From: Bathynomus jamesi
Taxonomy: Eukaryota; Arthropoda; Malacostraca; Isopoda; Cirolanidae
DNA: 64,000 nt
Direction of reading: 5' to 3'
Assembly: GCA_023014485.1 (NCBI GenBank)
Contig: JAJOZX010001735.1
Span: 467,001-531,000 of the forward strand
A program made the translations under genes and the position numbers. The notes under the pieces were generated by a model that did not search any database, was not told the DNA's origin, and saw only the letters and a list, made by a program, of their open reading frames with translations. Within the stretch, counting starts at the first letter, position 1, and the number at the start of each line of letters is the position of its first letter. Positions 11,221 through 22,688 of the stretch are shown piece by piece.

Positions 11221-11600
11221 CACTGTAAAATATAGACCACCTTTTCGAAATATTCAGTTTTTCTATTTGAGCCGAATATTGAACGATTCTGAAGCAATTT
11301 TATTTTGGAATTTAGATACAATTGGTTGAAAATCGGTCCAGAAAGGACAGTTTCAATGCTAGACCATTCGTCTTACAAAAGCTCTATAATCGGCTCATGC
11401 CAAATGGAGCAATTAAACCTTTAGAAACGGTGTTCTATACGAAGCAACTTTATTTCACAGTGCTGGAACAATTTTTCTTTTTAGACCAATTTTGAACCAA
11501 TTACGTTGACATTACAAATTGATTCAAAATCGTTCCATATTCGATCAAATGGAACAATTTTTTTTAAACGTTTGTTTATGGAACAATTTTACTTTACAGT
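11221..11600. mobile_element. Fold-back family B copy 2
   Basis: Starts CACTGTAAAATATAGACCACC and ends ACTTTACAGT. The internal blocks GGAACAATTTT and TTCAAAATCG match the other family B copies at lower identity than copies 3 and 4. It is non-coding. Confidence 0.65.
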
Positions 11601-11965
11601 AAAATGTAAAATGTTGATAAACAATTATACAGTAAACCTGAAATATAGTTACAATATTCTGAAGGTTTTAAGAATTTTTTTAAACTGTACACATTTAAGC
11701 AAAAGGTTAAAGAAAAGCTAACGTGAAATGGGTCTTTCCCATTTACATCGAGGTAACACGATACAACAATTGAAGGCTTTGAGGGAACGGAATTGGAAAA
11801 GCGTATTTAAGAATAAAGAAAAGACATTAATTAAATAATTTAAAAAAAACAATTGATTTATACACAAATGAGATAATAAAATTCTAAAAATTTTACTTAG
11901 TTACAGTTGAACCCAAAAATTCGTGTCCAATAAGCTGAAAGTGACCGACCCAATATAAGTAGTTA
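11601..11965. other. Unrecognised AT-rich spacer
   Basis: No coding or structural feature was identified. Confidence 0.4.
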
Positions 11966-11973
11966 CAAATTAC

Positions 11974-12175
11974 CAGAGCTGGGCACTTGCGGCATATTTT
12001 GCGGTACTGCGGTACTGCTACCAAACTACCAAACCGGTACCAAACCGGTACGCGGAAATTTGAATGCGGTAGCGGTACTGCGGTACTTTCAGCGATCCTT
12101 TGCGGTACTGCGTTATGCGGTACAGGTTTGGTAGTACCGCAGTACCGCAAAATATGCCGCAAGTGCCCAGCTCTG
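11974..12175. mobile_element. hAT-type MITE with 8-bp target duplication
   Basis: This 202-bp palindromic element has ends CAGAGCTGGGCACTTGCGG and complement, and is flanked by a perfect 8-bp direct repeat CAAATTAC at 11966-11973 and 12176-12183. An 8-bp duplication with CAG-start ends is the hallmark of the hAT superfamily. The interior is rich in GCGGTACTGCGGTA units. Open frames on both strands here are by-products of the palindrome. A second copy is at 55526-55738. Confidence 0.92.
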
Positions 12176-12265
12176 CAAATTACTACCTCACTTTCGCGGT
12201 AATCTCGCAAATAACCAAAATACGTGAGAACAAAATCTTTATATTTCCAAAACTACTAATTAATG

Positions 12266-12468
12266 GGATCACCTGAAGATCAGGGCCCCCAGCCTTCTTT
12301 AGTTAGCTTTATAAGGCTAATTAACGAAAATATCACGACCTAACCTAACAAATCGTTAGGTCAACTGTACGCCCTTGACGATTGGTTAGGTTAGATCGTG
12401 ATATTTTCGTTAGTTAGCCTTATAAAGCTAACTAAAGAAGGCTGGGGGCCCTGATCTTCAGGTGATCC
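12266..12468. mobile_element. MITE-A copy 3
   Basis: A complete 203-bp hairpin with GGATCACCTGAAGATCAGGG ends. It is very close to copy 1 and differs at a few arm positions (for example AGCTTTATAAGGCTAATTAA). Confidence 0.9.
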
Positions 12469-12594
12469 AATTAATGTATTAATTTTAACAATACTTAATC
12501 GGTTTAAGCTTATTTATTCGACACAAAAATATATTAAAAGAATTCAGTAATTTTTTTTTAAAGTAAACTCGAACCATTCCTTTATTTCACAATA

Positions 12595-12926
12595 CAGGGT
12601 GTCCCATAAGTCCGGTCTCAAAGGAAGATTTATTTTAACTTAAATTTACGAAAGAATACATTAGAACTAAAGCAAATGTTTAAATTGGTGTCTCGTTTTG
12701 GGATTTTTTTTGTTGCAGGTAGAATAACACGCAATAGCTAATATTAAAGCGAGTTACACTCGTGAGGAAAAAGAGGAGGCCTTTTTCTCACGAGTGTAAC
12801 TCACTTTCATATTAACCACTGCGTGTTATTCTACCCGCAACAAAAAAAAAAGTCTCAAAACGAGACACCAATTTGAACATTTGTTTTAGTTCTTTTCCTA
12901 TGAGACCGGACTTATGTGACACCCTG
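12595..12926. mobile_element. Mariner-type fold-back MITE (332 bp)
   Basis: The ends read CAGGGTGTCCCATAAGTCCG and complement, flanked by TA. Nearly the whole element is one hairpin: the arms meet around a ~10-bp loop at about 12768 (TCACGAGTGTAACTC arms). It is non-coding. Confidence 0.85.
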
Positions 12927-13249
12927 TATATATATAAGGATAAAAGGATAATCCTACTTTATTTCATCCTCATCCTTTACAAAATTAATCCATCTGTTCG
13001 ACTGGACTGCAGGTGGAAAATTTGAGTCGTCGAGCGTCGTATCAACACCCCAATCTACAAAATTTTTGTAATTGTTATGCAGTTTCAGCAAGAAAAGTGC
13101 GTCACCCTGTAAACGCATTTGCTTTCTTCATGATTAAAACAGGGTGCTTGTATTTAATTTCACTGTTTCATATAAGTAGAAAAATAAAAGATATAGCTAT
13201 AACTTAATTGCCTTCATGCAAATGACAAGTTCTTTGTATAATATGAATC

Positions 13250-13306
<57 letters not shown>

Positions 13307-13308
<2 letters not shown>

Positions 13309-13380
13309 TGATTCAATAGTCCTACCTCAAAAATAACTTTACAATAAACAGTTTTGAGGCAGGACTTTTGAGTCACCCTG
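13307..13380. mobile_element. Small mariner-type MITE remnant (74 bp)
   Basis: The right end CAAAACTGTTT...CACCCTG pairs with the left end AGGTGATTCAATAGTCC over about 28 bp. A TA microsatellite abuts it on the left (13253-13306), which obscures the exact boundary. Confidence 0.6.
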
Positions 13381-13395
13381 TATATTACGTGTCAT

Positions 13396-13625
13396 TGTGT
13401 GAAATCATGCAGTTATCTCACGTAATCCCTAAAAGTTTCAGGCATTTCCCGTAATATCTGCAACCTTTAATCACAGGCATTATTCATTACTAACCTAACC
13501 TAACCAAAACTATAACCTCATCTACTTAACCTAACCTTCATGAAGTGATTTAGGGTCGCAGACATCACGTGAACTGCCCGAAATCACTTAGGCATTATAC
13601 TCGAAATGGTTGGCTTCACACATCC
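13396..13625. mobile_element. Imperfect hairpin repeat with CCTAA core, copy 1
   Basis: The outer arms contain TCACGTAATCCCTAAAAG and its loose complement near 13590. The centre holds CTAACCTAACCTAACC and related units. A clearer copy lies at 32690-32925. Confidence 0.55.
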
Positions 13626-13656
13626 ATTGATTGCGTAAGACACAATAATAAATAAT

Positions 13657-13663
<7 letters not shown>

Positions 13664-13723
<60 letters not shown>

Positions 13724-14026
13724 CCATATATGTTACTATATATATTCGTATTTTCATTAATAAATTTCCTTATTTTGAGTTTTCTGTTAATTGACGTCGA
13801 ATATGGAAAATTTGGAAAATGGAATCGTTCATGGTTTTTTTTTTAGGTTTTTCCTTAACTGAAATTAACACTTTTAATATTTAATCCTAAAATATACTTA
13901 GATAAAACCACAAATATTTCTATATACAAAAAAAATTAAAATATTTACATATATTTACAGATTTTTCTTAAAATTAGTCTAAAAACCGCTATTCTTATAT
14001 TGTCACATTTAAACGTGTGTATATAT

Positions 14027-14087
<61 letters not shown>

Positions 14088-14160
14088 AATAATTAATAGT
14101 GAAAATTGTTTGGAATTATTATTAATTAATTAATTAATTAATTAATTAATTAATTTAAAT
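13664..14160. repeat. (TA)n and (TAAT)n microsatellites downstream of msh
   Basis: TA runs lie at about 13664-13722 and 14034-14085, and a TTAA tetranucleotide run at about 14120-14153. The DNA between is AT-rich and probably includes the 3' untranslated region of the msh gene, but no end point is visible. Confidence 0.75.
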
Positions 14161-14289
14161 TTAATTAATATATTCATTATATTTATCTCGACTTAAAAAT
14201 ATTAAAATCATTTAAAATTTTTTTCACAAAATTAAGGAATGATGTAAATTTTCTTTAAAATTTTTAGACGCGTTAATTCAATGGTTCAA

Positions 14290-15361
<1,072 letters not shown>

Positions 15362-15980
15362 TTGCTAACGCTCTTAAAGCTAACTGATGTTCCAGAAGCT
15401 GCTGAGTCGAAGTCCAAACATTAGGTTGAAAATGGACCCCTAAAAAGGGGGGTACAAAGTCCAAAGGAGGTGTGTTTTCGGGCGCCCCCTCGACCAACAA
15501 ATCTCGGGGGGGCGAGAACAAAAGAGGCTCATTTATTGGATCATTTTTGTCTTGGGGTTTCTCCGCTTCTTCTCCGCCAGAGTGTTTCTCCTTATTGATT
15601 TCTTCATTTCGCTTTTCGGTCGTGTAAAGTGAGGGGAATTCGGACAAACTGGCCGATATTTCTTCCTGTTGCGTCGCAAATCTCCCCTCTCTTCCATTTT
15701 CCCTCGAACGTTCCTCTAAATCTCCTTCACTTCCTTCTCCTCCTCCTCCTTCTGCTGCTGCTTCTTCTTCTTCTTCTTCTTCTTCTTCTTCTTCCTCTCC
15801 TTCGGGATAGCGAATCTTCTTGGAAACTTCCTTGAGGAGCCTTCCCGATCGTTGTTTATCAGTAGAAATTTTTGTCAAAATCGAATCAACAGAAAAAGAG
15901 AAATTTTTTTTCCTAACTGCACTGAAAGCAGATTTTCGGCTGGCGCAGAATGAATCAATAGAGGGCACATTTTCAGACAT
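15362..15980 (-). CDS. Msx/msh homeobox gene, exon 1
   Basis: Encodes the N-terminal 206 residues of the msh protein. The start ATG (15980-15978) has an in-frame TAA two codons upstream, so it is the likely initiator. Residues 29-35 are FSVDSIL, an engrailed-homology-1 (eh1) match in the position where Msx proteins carry the Groucho-binding repressor motif. A run of about 14 Glu followed by Ala/Gly-rich sequence (15768-15740) comes from a CTT/GAA trinucleotide repeat. The C-terminal part (PPFLGVHFQPNVWTSTQQLL, then LALRALA) leads into the donor site. Residues read past 15361 (FLILYIFIC) are intronic. Linkage to exon 2 rests on phase, orientation and the eh1 motif. Confidence 0.85.
15766..15800 (-). 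repeat. Coding trinucleotide microsatellite (poly-Glu) in msh exon 1
   Basis: An uninterrupted run of CTT on the plus strand (GAA on the coding strand) encodes consecutive Glu residues. It stays in frame and is the part of the msh protein most likely to vary in length. Confidence 0.85.
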
Positions 15981-16900
15981 AATTTATTATTATTTTTTTT
16001 ATTAAAAAAAAAAAAAAAATAGATATTATTTAAAAAAAATATATATATTTTCACTCTTTGGCCATTTAAAACATAGTACAATTCATTATTAATTATTATT
16101 ATTAATTATTATTAATAATTATTATTATTATTATTATTATTATTGCAATGAAAGCCGTTTTGGTATAAATTTTTGTATATATATATATATATATCTATCC
16201 CCGCGCATGACAAGTTATATAGTGATCATCCTTCGTGGTATATATATATATGTATTGTATATAATAAATAGAGGAGATCAATTTCATGTTTATTATAACC
16301 AGAGGGGAAAAGAATATCGGTCCGTTACCCACTTCATTGTTTACCACCAATCTGCTATCCTCAGTCTCGTTAAGATGTAACACCACTCAACACAAGTTCC
16401 TCTTAGTTTTAATGTTATGTTTGTAACTTCATCCAGCACGATCATCGCTGTTCTATCTACGGCCTTTATTTACACTCCGCCTTTCATTCAAATTCAACCA
16501 ATAGGAAAGGATGTTGTAAAGAATGGGCGTGGTTTGGGATAAGCCTCCGACCAATAAAGACGTCTCATTTAGATCGCACAGCATGGACCATTAGCTTTAG
16601 AGAAAGATTTACTGTTTGGGTGCTTGTGAAACCAGACAGGACGGTAGAAAGACCCCTTTCCCCTTCCGTCAATAAGCTAAAACTAGTCTTCTAAACGCCG
16701 ACTCCTTTCTACCTTACTCGTCACGGGAAACAATGAACGAAATCAAATGGAAATGATGGTCGATTTAGTGACATAATTGACTAGGTTAGTTTGTCAACCC
16801 AACCAAGCGGATCGAGCGTTCAACAGCTTGCACTAACGACCCCTCAATAGTTGTCAACCTCGCAAAGCACGCCTCTCTTCCTATACTTATTCAGGAAACT
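15981..16900 (-). promoter_or_regulatory. Upstream region of msh (candidate promoter/5' UTR)
   Basis: Lies directly upstream of the msh start codon. It has AT-rich and TA/ATT microsatellite stretches to about 16260, then a more GC-balanced block at about 16400-16900. In that block are CCAAT-type motifs (ACCAATAGG near 16498, GACCAATAAAG near 16550) and a GGGCGTGG motif (16525). These motifs are common in promoters but short. No TATA box or start site can be assigned, and function is inferred from position only. Confidence 0.35.
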
Positions 16901-17150
16901 TTCAAACCCTTCTTAATCTTCCTACAACGAAGACTCTGAAGACATTTTTTTACAATTAGTCTTCAGAGAAAATTCTCTTCTGCTTTTGAAGTTATTAATT
17001 TACTTTTTACCTTCAGCGATTGATGATTTACAGTCGTGGGATTGGTAAAAACCAGTAATTGTAGCGAATGAATGAATCGCCAAAGATGATAAACATACAT
17101 GAACCAATCGAGTTTGTCAACTGAGGTTTATTTATCATTATTATTACGAT
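16901..17150. other. Unrecognised single-copy-looking DNA
   Basis: A short imperfect inverted repeat around 16930-16968 (GAAGACTC, TCTTCAGAG) is the only structure seen. Confidence 0.35.
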
Positions 17151-17151
17151 A

Positions 17152-17153
17152 AT

Positions 17154-17186
<33 letters not shown>

Positions 17187-17265
17187 ATTCTCAGCCGTTG
17201 TGACTTGCATACAAGTGTAATTTGGACAAAAAGGAAAAAATATGGAGTCGTATGATATAAACTGA

Positions 17266-17310
<45 letters not shown>

Positions 17311-17567
17311 ATGTTTAATTAACATGACTATTAATTTTCATGTTTTCATGTTAACACGAAATAATGTTTATAGGGAACGTATAACATAAACCATGTTAAA
17401 AATATTTTCCTTGTGGCAAAATGTATTATATGACATTAAACTATGCAAGGAATACGACAAAATTGAAGCCATATTTCGTTGAGGCTTCTATATATATATA
17501 TATATATATATACGTATATATATACACACTTCGGGTCTTCCAAAACAAAGGTTGAACAAAATGTAGT

Positions 17568-17614
<47 letters not shown>

Positions 17615-17982
17615 GTTTTTCAATCCAGGAATTAAAAACATAATTAATGTTTTTTTTTATAACATTTACAACAAACGCGAAGTTAGTAAATGAAAAGCGA
17701 ATTTTCAAGGATCAAAATTATTTTTTACAACATCCAAATTTATGATATTAGATTTGCATGTAAAAAATTTTCTTTTCTTTTTTAATATTAATTAAAATGA
17801 TTTTAAAATGATTAATTAAAATGATTATTTAATGAAAATATGTATATATATTTATTTACTAAGTGATGTAAGGAATGTACATAAGTTTGTGTGTGTGTGT
17901 GTGTGTGTGGTGTGGGTACACGCGCGCGCTCATAAGGACAGCTGCCTACGTGAACCAAGAGTTTAACCCTGATGGAAAAACA

Positions 17983-18018
<36 letters not shown>

Positions 18019-18032
18019 CCGCAATGCATACA

Positions 18033-18077
<45 letters not shown>

Positions 18078-18431
18078 TATATATATATATGTATGTGTGT
18101 GGTGTGTGTGTGTGTGCCATTACAACATCATGATATGCGAAATAATTAAGGGCTGAAAACCCCTTGATCAGAGTCACGATTAAGCTTTTCCCCTTCATAA
18201 CCATAAGACAAATGCCACCATGAACGAATCCTGCGTTGAGGGTGAATGAAGAAGGTCAGTCATCCTTTAAACCTTTAAATTCATTTACCTTTTTCTCTCC
18301 GTTCTAACTTTCACCGCAGCTGAACACCTTTTTTGACGCATTCATTAAAGATGCGCCAACTTCTTTCAACCAATCTTTACCACCTCTTTTTTTTGTTTTT
18401 CATTCATTGTAATGTATTTTTTCCTTCTTGT

Positions 18432-18467
<36 letters not shown>

Positions 18468-18597
18468 TCTCTTTTGATCACGTATAACCTTCTACATTCA
18501 TAGTCTACGCGTCTATGGCTGATTCAGCGGGTCTGTCTTTAGAGACTTCTGATATTTGTATCTTTCGTTCTGTTATGCTGTTTTTATTTGCATTTGA

Positions 18598-18648
<51 letters not shown>

Positions 18649-18797
18649 ACATTACTACTAATTCTGTGTGAAAGCTTTACACGTCTATAGGTGTAAGCAT
18701 GGTATAAGTTTTCAATATTCTTTTTTTCATTGCTACTTCTAACGTTTCTACTGCCTTTTTTGGTTAGCTTAGAGTGAGTCTTAGGGTCTTTGTTAGC

Positions 18798-18847
<50 letters not shown>

Positions 18848-19025
18848 AAAGAATTCTGGGTACTTCAGATGAAATAATGGCCAAGTAGTTTATCTAAGGC
18901 AGTCCACATCTGCGCATACGTATTGTATATTATAGGTAGGTCTCGTTAGTTTGTTAGATCAGCAGTTAAACATTGATTTATTACTAACTCTCAATCAAAT
19001 AAACTATTATTACTTCATACCATTC

Positions 19026-19082
<57 letters not shown>

Positions 19083-19105
19083 ATATATTATATATATATA
19101 TATGG
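17152..19105. repeat. Microsatellite-rich tract
   Basis: Contains TA runs (17154-17170, 17270-17307, 17490-17525, 17985-18013, 18434-18464, 19036-19104) and GT runs (17171-17188, 17888-17911, 18090-18115). It also has CT runs (18033-18073, 18602-18646, 18800-18847) and an AAT run (17569-17613). Open frames here are repeat-encoded. Unique DNA between them, including 18200-18420, shows no gene. Confidence 0.9.
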
Positions 19106-19144
19106 GATGAATTTCACAATTAAACACGTGAAATGAATGAATGA

Positions 19145-19302
19145 TGTAAACCCACAAGGAAAAAGAAAAATGATTCCAAGGCCTTTCGTGTATTCAGAAG
19201 TACACCTCGTCAGGGTCACTCCTCGTCATTCCCTGACGAGGTGTACTTCTGAATACACGAAAGGCCTTGAAATCATTTTTCTTTTTCCTTGTGGGTTTAC
19301 AT
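19145..19302. mobile_element. Long-stem hairpin repeat with hammerhead-like core motif
   Basis: Arms of about 70 bp (GTAAACCCACAAGGAAAAAG and complement) enclose a ~15-bp loop. On the plus strand, 19233-19262 reads CTGACGA, G, GTGTA, an 8-base loop, TACAC and GAAA. The left arm repeats it on the minus strand. This resembles half of a hammerhead ribozyme core or, more conservatively, a conserved retroelement terminus. There is no coding capacity. Confidence 0.7.
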
Positions 19303-19316
19303 TATATATATACACA

Positions 19317-20894
19317 CAGGGTGTTTCAGGAGGAGAGGTCAATACTTCGGGAGGTGATAGTGTCGGTCATTGTGAGAAAAAAAGTTCATATGAACATGTG
19401 TCTAATTCTGAATGGTTACGGAGATAGAGCTGTTTGAATCTGATGCGCGCGCAGCTCTTCCTCCCCCTCCCCTCCCCTATAACCTTGAACCATGTAAGCT
19501 GTAATGTAAGCATGTGACATAAGCCAATCGACAGCTGACTGTTGTGAGTGACATTGTTTGGTGTTTGAAGCAGTGTTAAGAATGCCACACACCTTCATAC
19601 ATGCCGAATATGCAGATATGGTGTATGTCTACGGTTTTTGCGATGGAAGTGCAACAGCTGCTGTTGCAGAATGCCGTCGACGGTTTCCGAGCCGCAGAAT
19701 TCCGGATCGAAGAGTGTTTACCAGAGTTTTCAACACATTGCGTGAGATTGGTACACTTCCCAGCGCTCACGTTTCATCTGAACGTGAAGGTCAACAAGAT
19801 GTGGATGAAGTGGAAAACATTCTTCAGTTGGTAGAGCGTAGTCCTACTACTAGCTCACGAAAAATTTCTACACGTCTCGGTGTATCACACACAAGAGTAT
19901 GGCGAACATTACGTGAGGAAGGCTTGCATCCATATCATGTACAGCGTGTACAACACCTTCAACCAGGAGACGCTGCCATGCGACTGGAATTTTGTCATTG
20001 GGTAAATGCTAATCGCCGATTGCTTCGATTAAAACTGTTCACCGATGAAGCTACTTTCACCCGTGACGGTATCAACAACACTCGTAACTCTCATCGGTGG
20101 TCAGACGAAAATCCAAATGCCACTGTGGAAACAAATTTTCAACATCGCTTCTCTGCCAATGTGTGGTGCGATATCATCGATGATCAGCTGATTGGCCCTG
20201 TTACTTTAGAGAATCGTCTTACAGGACAAAGTTGCCTAGAATTTCTGCAAAATGAATTGCCAGGACTATTGGAGGATGTTCCTTTGGCTACACGCGCTGG
20301 TATGTACTTTCAGCATGACGGAGCTCCTCCACATTCTACCCGTCTGGTGATGCAATACCTAAATCAAACTTTCCCTGATCGATGGATCGGTCGCGGTGGT
20401 CCCATTCAATGGCCACCAAGGTCTCCAGACCTCTCTCCGTTAGATTATTGTTTGTGGGGGTGGATGAAAAGTCAAGTTTACAAAAGAAAGGTGGATACAC
20501 GAGACGAATTGCTTGCGCGCATTTTGGATGCTGCTGCCCGCATAAAGGAACGTCAAGATCAACTCAGACGAACAACACGCGATCTTCGCACACGAGTTGC
20601 AAAGTGCATTGAGGTTGACGGTGGGATTTTCGAAAACGTATTGTAAACTAACAAATTTGTCATTTCTGTATCTGATACCATTCAAAATGCCAATGTTTAA
20701 ACATTAAATGTTAGAAATAGTAATTGGTTTCTCTTTCTTGATTACCATTAACAATGCTTTTGTATTTGTAGATTCAAACAGCTCTCTCTCCATAACCATT
20801 CAGAATTAGACACATGTTCATATAAACTTTTTTTCTCACAATGACCGATACTATCACCTCCCGAAGTATTGACCTTTCCTCCTGAAACACCCTG
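19317..20894 (+). mobile_element. Complete mariner-type transposon (DD41D-like), 1,578 bp
   Basis: Inverted repeats of about 124 bp (19317-19440 and 20771-20894) begin CAGGGTGTTTCAGGAGGA and differ by only a few bases. TA-rich flanks fit Tc1/mariner insertion. Between them is a single uninterrupted transposase gene (19582-20646). Full length, intact gene and well-matched ends indicate recent mobility. Confidence 0.93.
19582..20646 (+). CDS. Tc1/mariner-superfamily transposase, intact
   Basis: Cuts and pastes its own element using the inverted repeats as ends. The ATG at 19582 is the first methionine in the open frame (354 codons, the family's usual length). The N terminus has the two-part helix-turn-helix typical of insect mariner-like enzymes ([32 protein letters not shown]), then a second HTH ([20 protein letters not shown]). 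Catalytic motifs present are [17 protein letters not shown] and [13 protein letters not shown]. Counting residues between the second and third catalytic Asp (HDG to PLDY) gives 41, suggesting the DD41D (rosa/Visitor-like) group rather than DD34D mariner. No frameshift or stop was found, so it may be active. Confidence 0.93.
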   Translation: MPHTFIHAEYADMVYVYGFCDGSATAAVAECRRRFPSRRIPDRRVFTRVFNTLREIGTLPSAHVSSEREGQQDVDEVENILQLVERSPTTSSRKISTRLGVSHTRVWRTLREEGLHPYHVQRVQHLQPGDAAMRLEFCHWVNANRRLLRLKLFTDEATFTRDGINNTRNSHRWSDENPNATVETNFQHRFSANVWCDIIDDQLIGPVTLENRLTGQSCLEFLQNELPGLLEDVPLATRAGMYFQHDGAPPHSTRLVMQYLNQTFPDRWIGRGGPIQWPPRSPDLSPLDYCLWGWMKSQVYKRKVDTRDELLARILDAAARIKERQDQLRRTTRDLRTRVAKCIEVDGGIFENVL

Positions 20895-20901
20895 TATATA
20901 T

Positions 20902-21035
20902 TAGTGGTGCACCGATTAATCGGTATCGGCACCTGGCATGCCGATTGATCGGCCATGCCAGGTATTTTCCTAATATCGGCATGGCCGATTAATCGGCATG
21001 CCAGGTGCCGATACCGATTAATTGGTGCACCACTA
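20902..21035. mobile_element. Palindromic hAT-like MITE (134 bp)
   Basis: Ends TAGTGGTGCACCGATTAATC and complement pair almost completely. The arms are built of CGATTAATCGG and GGCATGCC units. Flanking 8-mers GTATATAT and GTATATGC match at six of eight positions, consistent with a decayed 8-bp duplication. It lies eight bases beyond the mariner element's right end. Confidence 0.7.
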
Positions 21036-21178
21036 GTATATGCAGTGTTCTCCCTGCTCATACGAATGAAAGACACTTAAATTTGACTATCTAGTACTGT
21101 TCCAAAACCTCATAAGTATAGTTGGCCAAAAACTACTTTAGAAGAAGGAAAACGTGACTATTTTTAATGTCAAATGTA

Positions 21179-21576
21179 CATTGTAAAGTTGTTCCATATA
21201 CAGACCATCGTTTCTAAGAAGTTACTTGTTCTACTCGACCAAGTATGGAACGATTTTGAATCATTTTGTGGTGTCAATATACAGTAACTGGCCCAAAATT
21301 GGTTTAGAAAAAAAAAGTTGTCCTAACACTGTGAAATAAAGTTGTTCCATACAGAACGCCACATGAGCCAATTATGGAACAATTTCTTTGTAAAACGAAT
21401 GGTCAGTCATTGAAACGTCTGGAACAACTTGCCTTTCTGAATCGATTTTAAACCAATTATATTAACATTAAAAGTAAAATTGATCTATAATAATCGTTCC
21501 AAAAAAGCTCAAATGGAACAACTACAGTAAATGTCCAGAAACGGTGGTCTGTATAAACCAAGTTCATTTTACATTG
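21179..21576. mobile_element. Fold-back family B copy 3
   Basis: Starts ACATTGTAAAGTTGTTCC and ends in the complement. Both halves contain the ACAGACCATCG-type block, ATGGAACGATTTTGAATC and GGAACAACTT. It is non-coding and similar to copy 4 at 25799. Confidence 0.75.
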
Positions 21577-22009
21577 TATATCGATCATTTTCGATCATTT
21601 GAAACGTAATTATTACACAGAGAAAGAAACAAGTGAAGTGAAGTCTAACTTTTTGTACACGAAATAAACAATTGAATTGAATTGAATTGAATAACCTTTA
21701 TTAATAATAAAATAAATACAGTAGTCTTTTTACAATTTACAATTTTTACAACTAAAAAACAACTAAAAACAATTACAAATTTAGGGGAAAGTGGTGCTCG
21801 TACAATGACACAAATACTCAGCCGTTATCCACAACAGATATCCACATTTTTTTTTTTTTTTTTTTGGCTGTGCATCAACATGATACATCGTGGACAAATC
21901 AAATCATTTGGGTTCATTTCATTCCCCTACGCATTAATTTTGATTCGAGTTAATTCTACGACATGTATTGTAATGTAAATATTAACGCAACAGTATATGC
22001 ATATATGTC
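21577..22009. other. AT-rich spacer
   Basis: Contains a GAATT pentamer run at about 21670-21690 and a poly-T run near 21848. No gene was recognised. Confidence 0.4.
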
Positions 22010-22195
22010 AACGTCATTGCTCAGTGGGTAACACGTAACACGGTTTTCCCATAAACGAAGTGGAGACACTGAGATCGAGGGTTAGAATCCCGATGGTACT
22101 TGTAACAATAATAGAAGGAGTTAGTGCACAATGGGTCGCATTATTCTGGCCTGCGTGCATGCAGTGCCAGTTTCTGGCCCTTCTGAGAGAGAAAG
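22010..22195 (+). mobile_element. tRNA-derived SINE family 2, copy 1
   Basis: An A-box-like GCTCAGTGGGTAACACG and a B-box-like GAGGGTTAGAATCCC lie about 50 bp apart, as in a tRNA promoter. A body containing GTGCCAGTTTCTGGCCCTTC follows, with a GA-rich tail. A related minus-strand copy at 29381-29503 shares the head and the CCAGTTTCTGGCCC body. Confidence 0.7.
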
Positions 22196-22202
22196 AGAGA
22201 GA

Positions 22203-22466
22203 GAATTGTTCATTCTGACGAAGGTCAAGCTTTTCACCCCACCTTAGACCTACAGTTTAACGTGGAATCCGAACCACGCCCCACCAGCAGCCAGCGTCTT
22301 AACCACTAGGCCACCCAGGGTACCCATTTATCTACCAACCACTTTCTTTATTGTGTGGAAGGATGAACTGCTGGGTTATGCTGCGCGCCGGCTGCCGTCA
22401 CCGGGTCTCGAACCCGGGGCCGATGGATTCATAGTCAGCGACGCTAACCACTACACCACCGAGCCG
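22203..22466 (-). mobile_element. Dimeric tRNA-derived SINE, fuller copy
   Basis: Read on the minus strand it starts CGGCTCGGTGGTGTAGTGGT with a good RNA polymerase III A box (TGGTGTAGTGGTTAGCG) and B box (GGTTCGAGACC). A ~70-bp linker (CATCCTTCCACACAATAAAG) follows. A second tRNA-like unit then shows A box GGCCTAGTGGTTAAGACG and B box GGTTCGGATTCC. Two tandem tRNA-like heads make this a dimeric SINE. It faces SINE family 2 tail-to-tail across a GA-rich tract. The copy at 15034-15278 lacks the first half-head. Confidence 0.85.
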
Positions 22467-22657
22467 TGTGTATATATATATACATTAAAGGGCGTAACGA
22501 GGAAGGTTCTGAGGACTAAAGTTCCATAAATATTTTCTTTTATACACAATGTTTATTTTATGAATTTGTAAATATTCATTATTTATAATATAAATAATAT
22601 TTAAATTAAATACAAAATATTGGCATCATAGTCAGTAAAATAATATGCTAATTATTG

Positions 22658-22688
<31 letters not shown>

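Noticed and set aside
11893..12210. Overlapping open frames on both strands
   Set aside because: They are by-products of the palindromic hAT MITE and read similar residues on both strands.
17812..18204. Open frames rich in Glu-Arg, Ser-Leu, Ile-Tyr and His-Thr
   Set aside because: They are translations of CT/GA, TA and CA/GT microsatellites.
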